From: Bacteroidota bacterium
GTDB lineage: Bacteria; Bacteroidota; Bacteroidia; CAILMK01
NCBI GenBank assembly: GCA_013287095.1
Contig: JABDEJ010000080.1
Location: 1 to 9,820, forward strand
Length of the DNA stretch: 9,820 bases
Reading direction: 5' to 3'
Shown here: positions 1 to 7,100 of the stretch, in pieces
Position numbering within the stretch: position 1 is the stretch's first letter
Layout: each line of letters begins with the position of its first letter
The notes under the pieces: generated by a model
The model's input: only the letters and a program-made list of their open reading frames with translations
What the model was told of the DNA's origin: nothing
The model's database searches: none
Position numbers and translations under genes: made by a program

Positions 1-87
1 TAAATTGAAAATCTTGAATAGCCTGATAGGTTTGCTGTATTGCCTGCAAAATTACTAAAATTGACCATATTCTGATTATTATGTTTT

Positions 88-110
88 ACTAACACCTAAT
101 GACTAACGAC
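88..110. repeat. AT-rich Bacteroidota-type spacer words
   Basis: The stretch beside the PstB stop is built of near-repeated words (CTAACACCTAATGACTAACGAC on the plus strand, TTAG/GTTAGTCATTAG on the minus). I recognise this style of filler from intergenic DNA of many Bacteroidota, and no function is assigned. The rest of 1-124 holds no gene I can recognise. Two minus-strand frames run open off the left edge, but neither resembles the start of PhoU, which would be the expected next gene after pstB. Confidence 0.4.
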
Positions 111-124
111 TTATACATTATTTC

Positions 125-478
125 TCAACCAAACCTGCCCGTTATATAGTTCTGCGTGCGTATTTCCTTTGGCTTTGTGAAAATGTTCTGTGTTTCGTCG
201 TATTCAACAAGGTCGCCAAGATAGAAGAAAGCGGTTTTATCGCTCACCCTTGATGCCTGCTGCATGTTGTGGGTTACGATAACGATGGTATAGTAGTTTT
301 TAAGATCAAGCAAAAGTTCTTCAATGTTATGGGTAGATATAGGGTCAAGGGCAGAGGTAGGTTCATCCAGAAGTAATATTTCAGGCTTCATGGCAATGGC
401 CCTTGAAATGCATAGACGCTGCTGTTGGCCGCCGGAAAGAAAAGTACCGCGGCGGTGAAGCGAATCTTTTACCTCGAA
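125..478 (-). CDS. pstB: PstB phosphate ABC transporter ATPase, C-terminal fragment (5' end lost)
   Basis: This is the C-terminal half of the ATPase that powers the PstSCAB high-affinity phosphate importer at the inner membrane. It shows the ABC signature [14 protein letters not shown], the Walker B with catalytic Glu ([13 protein letters not shown]), the H-loop [12 protein letters not shown] and the PstB-typical ending [10 protein letters not shown]. About 118 codons remain of a usual 250 or so. The Walker A, Q-loop and N-terminal sheet are absent, so the fragment cannot bind ATP normally. PstB-like sequence runs back to the Glu-Val-Lys-Asp motif at about 464-475. The frame stays open to a TTG at 508, but those extra codons are antisense phoU sequence and not PstB. 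It lies head to head with truncated phoU, although these genes are normally co-directional. Identity is very sure; whether it is a real broken gene or an assembly join is open. Confidence 0.88.
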   Translation of the reverse strand, partial: FEVKDSLHRRGTFLSGGQQQRLCISRAIAMKPEILLLDEPTSALDPISTHNIEELLLDLKNYYTIVIVTHNMQQASRVSDKTAFFYLGDLVEYDETQNIFTKPKEIRTQNYITGRFG

Positions 479-500
479 TAACAATCTTGCCCTGGAGGTA
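470..500. other. Head-to-head pstB/phoU join (inversion breakpoint or chimera)
   Basis: PstB similarity on the minus strand stops near 475 and PhoU similarity on the plus strand begins near 477, so the join lies about here. It is bracketed by a 6-bp inverted repeat, TACCTC at 470-475 and GAGGTA at 495-500; both copies encode Glu-Val in their own gene. A local inversion of the stretch from mid-pstB to early phoU would produce exactly this arrangement at its right-hand end. So would a template-switch chimera during amplification or assembly. Confidence 0.7.
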
Positions 501-1037
501 TTGCACAACGAAAGGCGTGTGAATGGCTATGAACTCCTAATTGACAGCGAATGCGAGAATATTATTGCCCTGTTAAATCCTGTCGCTATTGATCTGCGCT
601 TTTTACTGGCCACTTTAAAGATCAATTATCACCTGGAACGGATCGCAGACAATACCAAGAATATAGCACAGAATGTTGTGGATATGCACCCAAAATGGGA
701 CGAAGCCCTTCTCAACAAGCTTGAGATTGCTAAAGCATTTGACGTGGCTGAAAGCATGCTAAATGATGTTATTGATTCTTTTGAAAAAGAAGATACATCA
801 AAAGCCAATAAAGTATTTGAGAAAGATAAGATCATTGATGCAATAACCGACCGTTGCCTGCCCATTATCGCGGAGTATCTTAAAGGAAGCAGCGAAGACG
901 TTGGCAGGGATATTTATCTCCTCCTGATCCAGAAAAAACTGGAACGAATTGGTGACCTTGTCAAAAACATCGCAGAAGAAATCATCTTCTACATAGAGGC
1001 CAAGATCCTCAAGCACCACGCTAAGTCAGAGATTTAG
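477..1037 (+). CDS. phoU: PhoU phosphate signalling protein, N-terminally truncated
   Basis: PhoU links the Pst transporter to phosphate-dependent signalling and restrains phosphate uptake; the family is cytoplasmic, all-helical and has two three-helix repeats. Both metal-binding repeat motifs of the ExxxD type are visible: [12 protein letters not shown] in the first half and [14 protein letters not shown] in the second. The ending IEAKILKHH is typical of Bacteroidota PhoU. Family-like sequence starts at about 477-494 (NNNLALEV) and continues through [15 protein letters not shown] usual PhoU is about 220-230 residues, so roughly 45-50 residues of the first helix and the true start are missing. 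The only start available here is a TTG at 501 without a ribosome binding site, and the frame is closed upstream by TGA at 456-458. The sequence upstream is inverted pstB. It is probably non-functional as it stands. Confidence 0.88.
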   Translation, partial: NNNLALEVLHNERRVNGYELLIDSECENIIALLNPVAIDLRFLLATLKINYHLERIADNTKNIAQNVVDMHPKWDEALLNKLEIAKAFDVAESMLNDVIDSFEKEDTSKANKVFEKDKIIDAITDRCLPIIAEYLKGSSEDVGRDIYLLLIQKKLERIGDLVKNIAEEIIFYIEAKILKHHAKSEI

Positions 1038-1235
1038 AATTTGTGATTTGAAATTTGAAATTTGGTTTGCAACGAAGACAGATTGAAGCTGTTTTCAACC
1101 TTGAGCAGCTACTGGCGGACGTACTGAAATCCCAAAATTCCCTTCCTTCCTGAGAATATGTATAACTTGCCTCGCCTTGTCGGCAGTTTAGTCGTCTTAT
1201 ATGTTAATTCATAATCGAAATAAACTTTAGGAACT
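1038..1235. other. 198-bp spacer with filler repeats, no recognised gene
   Basis: The left part (about 1034-1063) consists of repeated ATTTG/GAAATTTG words. The middle carries a short open stretch at 1055-1153 (32 codons, TTG start) whose translation reads like a protein tail, including IEAVFNLEQLLADVLKS, but I cannot assign it. The right part should hold the promoter of the barrel gene. I could not find a convincing Bacteroidota -33/-7 pair (TTTG and TAnnTTTG). Confidence 0.5.
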
Positions 1236-1904
1236 ATGAAAATGAAATCCTTTTTAGCTCTTGCTACCCTTTGCTTTTCATTTATTTTCGGACTTAGTTT
1301 TAGCTCAAATGCCCAAACCCGTCCACTAAAATCCAGATCATCCTCAAGCCGGCCATTCAGCCGGATAGATACTTTAGAGAGGAAAGGGGTCTTTATCAGT
1401 TATCCCACAAACTTTATTGCTTCGACCTTGAAAGTTGGGTACGAATTCAAAGTGGCTAATAGCAAAGGACTGAAATTGATAGGTACACTTGGCTCTGCTG
1501 AAAATAATTCTGATTGGTATCAATTAAACAAATTTACCGAGATTGGTATGGAAGCGCAGTTAAGGTTTTACGTCCTTAAGGAGAAACCAACCTTAAATGG
1601 TTTCTATCTGGCACCGTATGCCTCATATAAATCCATGTCTTACTCCGGGAATTTAATCACATACAACTCGAATACGGGATCATATACTACTGAACAAAAC
1701 GCGACAGTTTCAGATATTGCTGTAGGATATATAATTGGTTATCAATGGATATTTAATTCAACCTTTACCATTGATGCTTTTATCGGGGGTGGGTATAACA
1801 GCATTTCAGGAGATAACACACAAGGAACACTGGGTAGTGATATTTACGCGTACCGCAACGGTATAGGCATTCACACCGGGTTGGGAATTGGCATTGCGTT
1901 TTAA
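1236..1904 (+). CDS. Outer-membrane beta-barrel family protein
   Basis: This 222-residue exported protein starts with a clear signal peptide: lysines at 2 and 4, a hydrophobic core over residues 5-20, and likely cleavage near SSNA/Q27. After a short Ser/Arg-rich linker it is made of alternating amphipathic strands rich in Gly, Tyr and Asn, such as FYLAPYASYKSMSY, VGYIIGYQWIF and FIGGGYNSIS. It ends in a strand with terminal Phe (GLGIGIAF), the usual barrel-insertion signal. Size and layout match small 8-strand barrels of the porin-like or DUF3575 kind seen in Bacteroidota; the exact family is inference. AGGA at 1229-1232 is well placed for the ATG at 1236; a second ATG at 1242 is possible but less well spaced. 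tadA follows 13 bp later on the same strand. No substrate or function can be named. Confidence 0.75.
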   Translation: MKMKSFLALATLCFSFIFGLSFSSNAQTRPLKSRSSSSRPFSRIDTLERKGVFISYPTNFIASTLKVGYEFKVANSKGLKLIGTLGSAENNSDWYQLNKFTEIGMEAQLRFYVLKEKPTLNGFYLAPYASYKSMSYSGNLITYNSNTGSYTTEQNATVSDIAVGYIIGYQWIFNSTFTIDAFIGGGYNSISGDNTQGTLGSDIYAYRNGIGIHTGLGIGIAF

Positions 1905-1917
1905 ATCTTTTAAGTAG

Positions 1918-2367
1918 TTGGTAGAAGACGTTTTTTCAGATGAATATTTTATGCGCTCGGCACTAAGGCTGGCAGGCGATGCGTATGCCGAAGATGAAAT
2001 ACCAATTGGCGCCGTTATCGTTGCCGGAGGTGAAAAAATAATCGGGAAAGGTTACAATCAGACAGAAAAACTAAATGACGTAACCGCGCATGCCGAAATA
2101 CTGGCCCTCACTGCTGCCTGTAATCATTTAGGTGCTAAATACCTTACCGATTGTGCCATATACGTCACGGTAGAGCCATGCCCCATGTGTGCGGCTGCAC
2201 TGGCCTGGGCACAGATACCTGTGGTTGTGTATGGTACCAAAGATCCTAAAAAAGGATATTCAAAATATAAACCTTCACTGCTCCATCCTAAAACCCAGGT
2301 AAAAAGCGGAATACTTGCTGATGATTGCGCAGCTATTATGAAGAAGTTTTTTAAAGAAAAAAGGTAA
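1918..2367 (+). CDS. tadA: tRNA-specific adenosine deaminase TadA (CDA-fold deaminase)
   Basis: TadA converts adenosine to inosine at the wobble position (A34) of tRNA-Arg(ACG) in the cytoplasm, using a zinc-activated water. The zinc-site motifs are intact: TAHAE with His58 and the proton-shuttling Glu60, then PCPMC with Cys88 and Cys91. The N-terminal helix DEYFMRSALRLA and the EDEIPIGAVIV strand are typical of TadA, and 149 residues is the normal length. The frame is closed by TAG just before a TTG at 1918, which I take as the start because family members keep the DEYFMR segment; an ATG at 1951 would cut it off. No good ribosome binding site is seen, so the start is less sure than the product. 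A guanine or other nucleoside deaminase of the same fold is the alternative. It converges with the protease gene, with 4 bp between the stops. Confidence 0.88.
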   Translation: MVEDVFSDEYFMRSALRLAGDAYAEDEIPIGAVIVAGGEKIIGKGYNQTEKLNDVTAHAEILALTAACNHLGAKYLTDCAIYVTVEPCPMCAAALAWAQIPVVVYGTKDPKKGYSKYKPSLLHPKTQVKSGILADDCAAIMKKFFKEKR

Positions 2368-2371
2368 TCAA

Positions 2372-2755
2372 CTATTTCACTTTATGGTGTGGAAAATTAG
2401 GGCTTAATGGATTGGCCATAATCGTATGGGAAAGGGGATGAAGAACAAGGTCCATATCTTCCATTGGAACTGCGCCTAATAAAGGTTCGCCGCCCAGCAC
2501 GAGCGCACCAACATAACATACCCTATTATTCCACTCCACTTTGATTGGGCCTACATAAGGAACTTTAAAACTCCTTCCATTTGCTGTACTTATTTCGCGC
2601 TGGTTGTTAGGCTCATCTTCAGGTTCGAGCTGAAACCGGTAATGATCAGGAATACATAGCATAGCCGCTCCTGAATCAACAAGCGCTCTTGCTTCAATTG
2701 GTTTCAAACCTGGTTTAAGAGGATTACTTAAAAAAAGAGTAGTATATGTAGGCAT
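2372..2755 (-). CDS. Retropepsin-like clan AA aspartic protease
   Basis: This small soluble protein of 127 residues has the hallmarks of a single-domain retropepsin fold that would act as a homodimer. The catalytic motif is VDSGA (Asp27-Ser28-Gly29), set in ARALVDSGAAMLCIP. A flap-like segment follows (STANGRSFKVPYVGPIKVEW), and the second hydrophobic-Gly motif is PLLGAVPMEDMDLVL at 91-105. There is no signal peptide or membrane segment, so it should be cytoplasmic. I recognise very similar stand-alone proteins annotated as clan AA aspartic protease in Bacteroidota and Cyanobacteria; their substrates are not known to me. Its ATG overlaps the stop of the HEAT-like gene by one base (TAATG), so the two are probably translationally coupled and may work together. 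Confidence 0.8.
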   Translation of the reverse strand: MPTYTTLFLSNPLKPGLKPIEARALVDSGAAMLCIPDHYRFQLEPEDEPNNQREISTANGRSFKVPYVGPIKVEWNNRVCYVGALVLGGEPLLGAVPMEDMDLVLHPLSHTIMANPLSPNFPHHKVK

Positions 2756-3381
2756 TACAATTTTTTTAAAACCTTCTCTATCCTTTTAATTTTAGATTCC
2801 TGTTCAATGTCTTTCAGCCTTTCTTGCAGCATTTTTCGATAGGTTTCTTTGTCTTTGACTGCTACAACCGAGGCGGTGATTTCAGCGTACATCGGTAATT
2901 GGTTCACAGGACTTTTCAGTAATTGCTCCAGGATAAGTGCCGTGCTATCTTCATAATATTTCTGATGCTTTGCAAGGGCCGCCAATATGTAGATCGTATG
3001 GTCCCTTGCTATCACAGAGCCGCTATTATCCGCTGTATCCATAATGACCGTGAGATGCTTATATATCTCATCAGGAACCAGGCCTGCTATGGCACTGATA
3101 GCTGTCATTGCCCCCCAAATCATCCGACCTTGTTTGCTATTGAGTTGGTTGATAAAATCCTTTGCATATCCTGAAATCATTTCAGGTTTTTTGGTTCCAA
3201 TTTCATATAGGGTTTTGATGCAGTCAAAGGCGATACTTTTATTTTTATTATTCAGATTATCAACCAGTTCTTCGATTCCTTCCTTATTATTGGTAGCAAC
3301 GATCTTATGAGCCAGTTCTATATTTGGAACCTCATCTTTATGGCCAAGTGATACTGCGAGTTGATCAATGATTGACGACAT
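2755..3381 (-). CDS. HEAT-repeat-like helical protein
   Basis: This 208-residue protein is entirely helical in character, with no signal peptide or membrane segment. It contains successive pairs of amphipathic helices: KEGIEELVDNLNNKNKSIAF (about 33-52), a CIKTLYEIGTKKPEMI pair (54-69), an IWGAMTAISAIAGLVPDEI pair (88-106), and TIYILAALAKHQKYY (129-143). A charged lysine-rich helix ends it (about 176-208). This pattern suggests a HEAT/armadillo solenoid, a protein-binding scaffold. It is the first gene of a two-gene unit whose second gene encodes a retropepsin-like protease. It could be an adaptor, substrate or inhibitor of that protease, but this is inference from the TAATG overlap only. The ATG start has no evident Shine-Dalgarno sequence. 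It is divergent from the kelch gene. Confidence 0.65.
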   Translation of the reverse strand: MSSIIDQLAVSLGHKDEVPNIELAHKIVATNNKEGIEELVDNLNNKNKSIAFDCIKTLYEIGTKKPEMISGYAKDFINQLNSKQGRMIWGAMTAISAIAGLVPDEIYKHLTVIMDTADNSGSVIARDHTIYILAALAKHQKYYEDSTALILEQLLKSPVNQLPMYAEITASVVAVKDKETYRKMLQERLKDIEQESKIKRIEKVLKKL

Positions 3382-3517
3382 GGAGTATTGATTTTTTGAG
3401 GCAAATTAGGGAAACTCAATCATTAAAACCTGCTAAGATTAATTAAGATTTTTTAACTTGCCTGCCGTTAAACTATATGATTCAATGCTTCACATAACCT
3501 TTAAAACGAATATTGTG

Positions 3518-4738
3518 ATGAAAAATTTACGACTATTATTTTGCGTGTTATTGGCAATTTCATTTGCGAATAGCGTCTTTGCTGGTTCTCCGTTTACGAA
3601 AGTAACCACTGTTGGATCAAAAGGACGCACAGGTGCCATCATGTTTGCCATCGGCCCGGATTTTTACATGGGAGGCGGTATTGGCTTTAAAGATTTCTGG
3701 GTATATCATTCCGATTCCAACACGATTAGAAAACTGCCGGATATTCCAGGCGATGATACTTCCCGGACCCTGGCTGTTGGGTTCTCTATAGGAAACAAGG
3801 GTTATGTTGGGCTTGGTTATGACGGTAGTGGAAAACTAATATTGAAAAATGACCTTTGGCAATTTGATCCAGCTACTACAACGTGGACCCAAAAAGCAAA
3901 TTTCATTGGAAATGCATGTGAAGCTTCATTTGTTTTTGTTGTCGGGAATGTCGCATATATAGGAGGTGGCTCTAACACTTTAGCATTATACGATAGTTTC
4001 TATTCATATAACTCATTGATTGATAAATGGAAACCACTCGGTACCGTTCCGATGGGCAATTCTGTTTTCCAGGCAGCTTTTACGGTCAATTATAGCGGCT
4101 ATATTAGTACTGGCCAGGTTGGTGGATTTGGAACAGAAACAACTGCCACCTACCAATATGACACTACAAGCAATACGTGGAACCAGAAAGCAGATTTTCC
4201 GGGTGGTGCAAGACAGAGTACGACTGCCATGGTTGTGGGCAATATGGCTTATGTAGGACTGGGGCAAACTGCATATACAAACGCTTATAATGATTTCTAT
4301 TCTTATGATCCCGCTTTGGACCAGTGGGCAAAGATTAATTCGTTTCCGGGAGGTGCGAGATTTGAGTCCTGTGCAGCATCAAATGGCACAGAGGCTTATT
4401 TTGCTTTTGGGTTAGACCTGTCCTCTAATATTTATAATGATCTATGGAGATTTGATGCACCATTGGTAACGGGCATTGAACCTATAAAATCTTCAATTGC
4501 ACATATAAGTATCTATCCGGATCCCGCGGCAGGATATTTATATCTTTCTGTTAATAACGATATACGATTCAACTCATTATCAATAAGAGATGTAAAAGGA
4601 AAAATACTGAAAACGATTTATCCTGATGCTTCCCCGGGTCAGTTAAAAATTGATATTTCAGGATTTGCGCAAGGAGTTTATTTTGTAAATGTTAATACAG
4701 GACAGGCAATAGAGTCAAGGAAATTTATTGTCTATTAA
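3518..4738 (+). CDS. Secreted kelch-repeat protein with T9SS C-terminal sorting domain
   Basis: The protein (about 406 residues from this start) opens with a signal peptide, MKNLRLLFCVLLAISFANS, cleaved near VFA/G. I chose the ATG at 3518 because an upstream TTG at 3458 would put 20 extra residues ahead of that signal. The body shows about six kelch-type repeats, each with a hydrophobic strand and paired glycines (such as NVAYIGGGS, GYVGLGY, MAYVGLGQ), then a Tyr/Asp segment (FYSYDPALDQWAK, LWQFDPATTTWTQK). This suggests a beta-propeller like the galactose-oxidase central domain, with no visible catalytic site. The last 80 or so residues form a type A T9SS sorting domain: ISIYPDPAAGYLYL, a middle LSIRDVKGKILK and the end GVYFVNV..KFIVY. 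It should be exported across the outer membrane and attached or released at the surface. The ligand is unknown. Confidence 0.85.
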   Translation: MKNLRLLFCVLLAISFANSVFAGSPFTKVTTVGSKGRTGAIMFAIGPDFYMGGGIGFKDFWVYHSDSNTIRKLPDIPGDDTSRTLAVGFSIGNKGYVGLGYDGSGKLILKNDLWQFDPATTTWTQKANFIGNACEASFVFVVGNVAYIGGGSNTLALYDSFYSYNSLIDKWKPLGTVPMGNSVFQAAFTVNYSGYISTGQVGGFGTETTATYQYDTTSNTWNQKADFPGGARQSTTAMVVGNMAYVGLGQTAYTNAYNDFYSYDPALDQWAKINSFPGGARFESCAASNGTEAYFAFGLDLSSNIYNDLWRFDAPLVTGIEPIKSSIAHISIYPDPAAGYLYLSVNNDIRFNSLSIRDVKGKILKTIYPDASPGQLKIDISGFAQGVYFVNVNTGQAIESRKFIVY

Positions 4739-4773
4739 CTCAGGTCTTTGATTAACATATCTCAGGATTGATA

Positions 4774-4791
4774 AAAAATTGGAGAATTTTT
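4774..4791. terminator. Possible weak bidirectional terminator hairpin
   Basis: AAAAATT (4774-4780), GGAG, AATTTTT (4785-4791) forms a perfect 7-bp stem with a 4-base loop and ends in a T-run on both strands. It sits between the convergent ends of the kelch gene and the last permease gene. The stem has no G:C pair and is weak, so this is tentative. Confidence 0.3.
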
Positions 4792-4816
4792 CGATTCTTG
4801 AAATTCCCAAATTTTC

Positions 4817-5935
4817 CTATGTGGTCTTTCGATAATTAATAATTGCCCAGGTATTTAAGACCAGTCCCATAGTAATGAGGATGGTAAACTGGTATGCAAC
4901 ATCATGGAAATGGCTGCCTTTGAGAACGATCATCCGCATTACCTCGATAAAATAGCTTAGAGGGATAAACCTTGTAATGATCTGTGCCCAGTGCGGCATG
5001 CTGTCTATGGAAGTAAAGAGCCCGCTCATCAGGTTGAAAATGATCAGGAAAAAGAAGGTTAAAGATTGAGCCTGTACCTGCGTTTCGGAATAAGTGGAAA
5101 TGAGCAGGCCAAAACCAACAAGTGTGATCAGATAGATTAATGCAAAGAGGTATAACAATAGCATGCTTCCCACGGGGATGATACCATAAACAACCACGGC
5201 GATAATCATCCCTAAAGTAAACACAACCAACCCCATAATGATAAACGGGACTAATTTGCCCATGATAAAAATATGTTTTTTAATGGGAGTTACATTGATC
5301 TGTTCAATGGTACCTATTTCTTTTTCTTTCACAATGTTGAAGGCAGACAAGTTGCCCCCGATAAGGGTTAATAATAATACCAGTATTCCAGGTACCATAA
5401 ATACTGCGTAAACAAGATTCGGGTTGTACCAATTTGACGATACTATGTCAATGGTTGGTAATTCATTGAAACGCGAAGGAGGCAGCCATCTCATTCTTAT
5501 TTCTTTATTGAAATCCATAAGGATACTGCTGAGATAACCATTGCCAATAATAGCCTTGGTGCCGTTAATCGCATTAACAGCTACCAGTAGATCCTGGCTG
5601 TTGTTGCGTATCAGTTTTTGTTCGAAATCAACCGGTATCTCAAGAACAATATCTGCTTTGTCTTTTTCAATAAGTTCATATCCCTTGTTATAATCATTAT
5701 GATATCCAACTAGTTTGAAATATCCTGAAGAAGTGATTTTATTTACTAATTGTTGTGAAACTGTTGAATGGTCATAATCTTCTATTGCGATATTGATATT
5801 TTTAATTTCATAATCAGCTGCACGGGGCAATACCAATAATTGTATGACCGGCATAATTAATATAATCCGAAGCATACCCGGATCCCGGAAAATCTGCCGG
5901 AATTCTTTCCTTAACAAAAACATTAATGTCCTCAT
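4817..5935 (-). CDS. ybhR: ABC-2 type permease, YbhR-like
   Basis: This is one of two inner-membrane permease subunits of the exporter. Its 372 residues show the ABC-2 layout. A cytoplasmic start (LLRKEFRQIFRDPGMLRI) leads into the first membrane helix at about 22-38. A large periplasmic domain follows (about 40-172), then five hydrophobic segments near 174-198, 222-250, 255-280, 290-310 and 346-366. After the second helix comes the coupling motif KEKEIGTIEQINVTP (203-217), the ABC-2 counterpart of REKE-GT. The segment SNWYNPNLVYAVFMVPG matches what I know of E. coli YbhR. Its ATG overlaps the stop of the preceding permease gene (ATGA, 4 bp), so the two are coupled. It is the last gene of the operon. 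The exported substrate cannot be read from the sequence; E. coli YbhFSR has been linked to drug and cation efflux. Confidence 0.85.
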   Translation of the reverse strand: MRTLMFLLRKEFRQIFRDPGMLRIILIMPVIQLLVLPRAADYEIKNINIAIEDYDHSTVSQQLVNKITSSGYFKLVGYHNDYNKGYELIEKDKADIVLEIPVDFEQKLIRNNSQDLLVAVNAINGTKAIIGNGYLSSILMDFNKEIRMRWLPPSRFNELPTIDIVSSNWYNPNLVYAVFMVPGILVLLLTLIGGNLSAFNIVKEKEIGTIEQINVTPIKKHIFIMGKLVPFIIMGLVVFTLGMIIAVVVYGIIPVGSMLLLYLFALIYLITLVGFGLLISTYSETQVQAQSLTFFFLIIFNLMSGLFTSIDSMPHWAQIITRFIPLSYFIEVMRMIVLKGSHFHDVAYQFTILITMGLVLNTWAIINYRKTT

Positions 5936-7038
5936 TGCAAACGGATTTTAAAATTTCTAAGACTAACAGTTAAAAAAAACAGCGTCATCCCTGTCAGTAC
6001 CAAAGTTTCCTTCCATATATATTTTATTCCCAACCCTTTGAGCATAATGGATTTAATAATGATATAAAACCATTTGGCAGGTACGATATTAGATAAGATT
6101 CTAAGGAACAGCGGCATGTTTTCAATAGGGAATAAATATCCACTCAATAACATTGTAGGAAGCATGGTAAGCAGAAAAGAAGTATTCATTGCCGTTTGTT
6201 GCGTATCAGTGAGCGTTGAAATCAACAATCCCAAGGACAGTGCGCAGGTAATAAATATCAGGCTTTCACCATATAACAGGAGCAGATTGCCTTTGAATGG
6301 CAGATCAAGCAAATAAACACTCAGCAAAAGAATAATGGTCAGATTGATCAGGGAAACAACGATATAAGGAACCATCTTGGAAAAAATGACCAGGAAAGGA
6401 TTAAAAGGCGAGACTAATAAAACCTCAAGTGTACCCATTTCCTTTTCACGTACAATAGACACGGATGTCATTAACACACAAATAAGTAGAAGAACCATTG
6501 CTACGACTCCGGGCACAAAATTAGGTGCACCTGCAAGCTCCGGATTGTACAGCATTCTTTGTTGGGTGAGAATGGTGTATGGAGCGCCACCATCCTGCCA
6601 CAACTGTCCCTGATAATCATTGATAATCGAAGTCATATAATTGGTGAGGGTAGTTGCTGTGTTAGGGTCACTTGCATCTGCAATGATCTGAACCTGGGCA
6701 GTATGCAAATGCTGGAGGTCATTGTCGAACCCTTTAGGAATGACTAATGCCAATTTTACTTTACCTGTCTTAAACGCAGCATCCATTTGGTCAGGATTCA
6801 TAAATATCTGTCCGACGTTAAAATACTTGCTTGCCCTGATCTCGTAGATCAATTTCTGCGATGCATTGTCCATCGCATTATCAACGATAACAATGTTGGA
6901 ATTTTTTATTTCATTTGTCAGTGCAAAACCAAACAAAACAATTTGTGCAATCGGTACCCCAAAGAGCATCAACAAGCTCTTCGGATCCCGGAGTACATGA
7001 TAGAACTCCTTTTTGATAAAATTGATAAACTGTTTCAT
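5932..7038 (-). CDS. ybhS: ABC-2 type permease, YbhS-like
   Basis: This is the partner permease subunit (368 residues) with the same plan. The start FIKKEFYHVLRDPKSLLMLF leads into helix 1 (about 21-41), and a periplasmic domain occupies about 42-172. Hydrophobic segments lie near 174-196, 218-244, 252-276, 285-305 and 343-360. The coupling motif is REKEMGTLEVLLVSPF (197-212). DASDPNTATTLTNYM in the periplasmic domain and the MLLSGYLFPIENMP segment resemble E. coli YbhS. The two permeases should form the heterodimeric membrane channel. A perfect palindrome lies upstream, 16 bases before this ATG, and could influence its translation relative to the ATPase genes. The downstream permease overlaps by ATGA. 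Confidence 0.85.
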   Translation of the reverse strand: MKQFINFIKKEFYHVLRDPKSLLMLFGVPIAQIVLFGFALTNEIKNSNIVIVDNAMDNASQKLIYEIRASKYFNVGQIFMNPDQMDAAFKTGKVKLALVIPKGFDNDLQHLHTAQVQIIADASDPNTATTLTNYMTSIINDYQGQLWQDGGAPYTILTQQRMLYNPELAGAPNFVPGVVAMVLLLICVLMTSVSIVREKEMGTLEVLLVSPFNPFLVIFSKMVPYIVVSLINLTIILLLSVYLLDLPFKGNLLLLYGESLIFITCALSLGLLISTLTDTQQTAMNTSFLLTMLPTMLLSGYLFPIENMPLFLRILSNIVPAKWFYIIIKSIMLKGLGIKYIWKETLVLTGMTLFFLTVSLRNFKIRLQ

Positions 7039-7054
7039 TGTATATTCATCTTAT

Positions 7055-7087
7055 AAACCTTATAGGTTTTGGAAACCTATAAGGTTT
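7055..7087. repeat. Perfect 15-bp inverted repeat inside the operon
   Basis: AAACCTTATAGGTTT (7055-7069), spacer TGG, and AAACCTATAAGGTTT (7073-7087) are perfect reverse complements. In the operon mRNA this would fold into a stable hairpin whose 3' foot is 16 bases before the ybhS-like ATG. The minus strand after the hairpin reads TATAAGATG, with no U-tract, so it is not a standard intrinsic terminator. Palindromes built on ACCTATAAGGT words recur between genes in Bacteroidota (my recollection), so it may be a dispersed REP-like element. Confidence 0.85.
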
Positions 7088-7100
7088 TAATTATTCTTAT

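Noticed and set aside
1..124. Minus-strand open frames at the left edge as the missing PhoU start
   Set aside because: Neither translation resembles the PhoU N-terminus, and much of this stretch is filler repeat. The real phoU start could still lie beyond the left edge.
629..1019. Minus-strand open frames opposite phoU (629-865 and 798-1019)
   Set aside because: They are antisense shadows of a clearly conserved PhoU reading frame and their translations show no family features.
2923..3310. Plus-strand open frames opposite the HEAT-like gene
   Set aside because: They overlap each other in different frames, have no recognisable domain, and lie antisense to a longer, coupled gene.
3382..3517. 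Promoters in the divergent HEAT/kelch spacer
   Set aside because: CTAATTTG-like and TATATGAT-like words exist, but none has a properly spaced -33 TTTG partner, so no promoter is called.
6074..7056. Several plus-strand open frames opposite the YbhS-like permease
   Set aside because: The minus-strand permease is unmistakable (REKEMGT motif, membrane helices); the opposite frames are low-complexity shadows.
7055..7087. The palindrome as an intrinsic terminator
   Set aside because: On the operon strand it is not followed by a U-tract, and it lies between genes that must be co-expressed.
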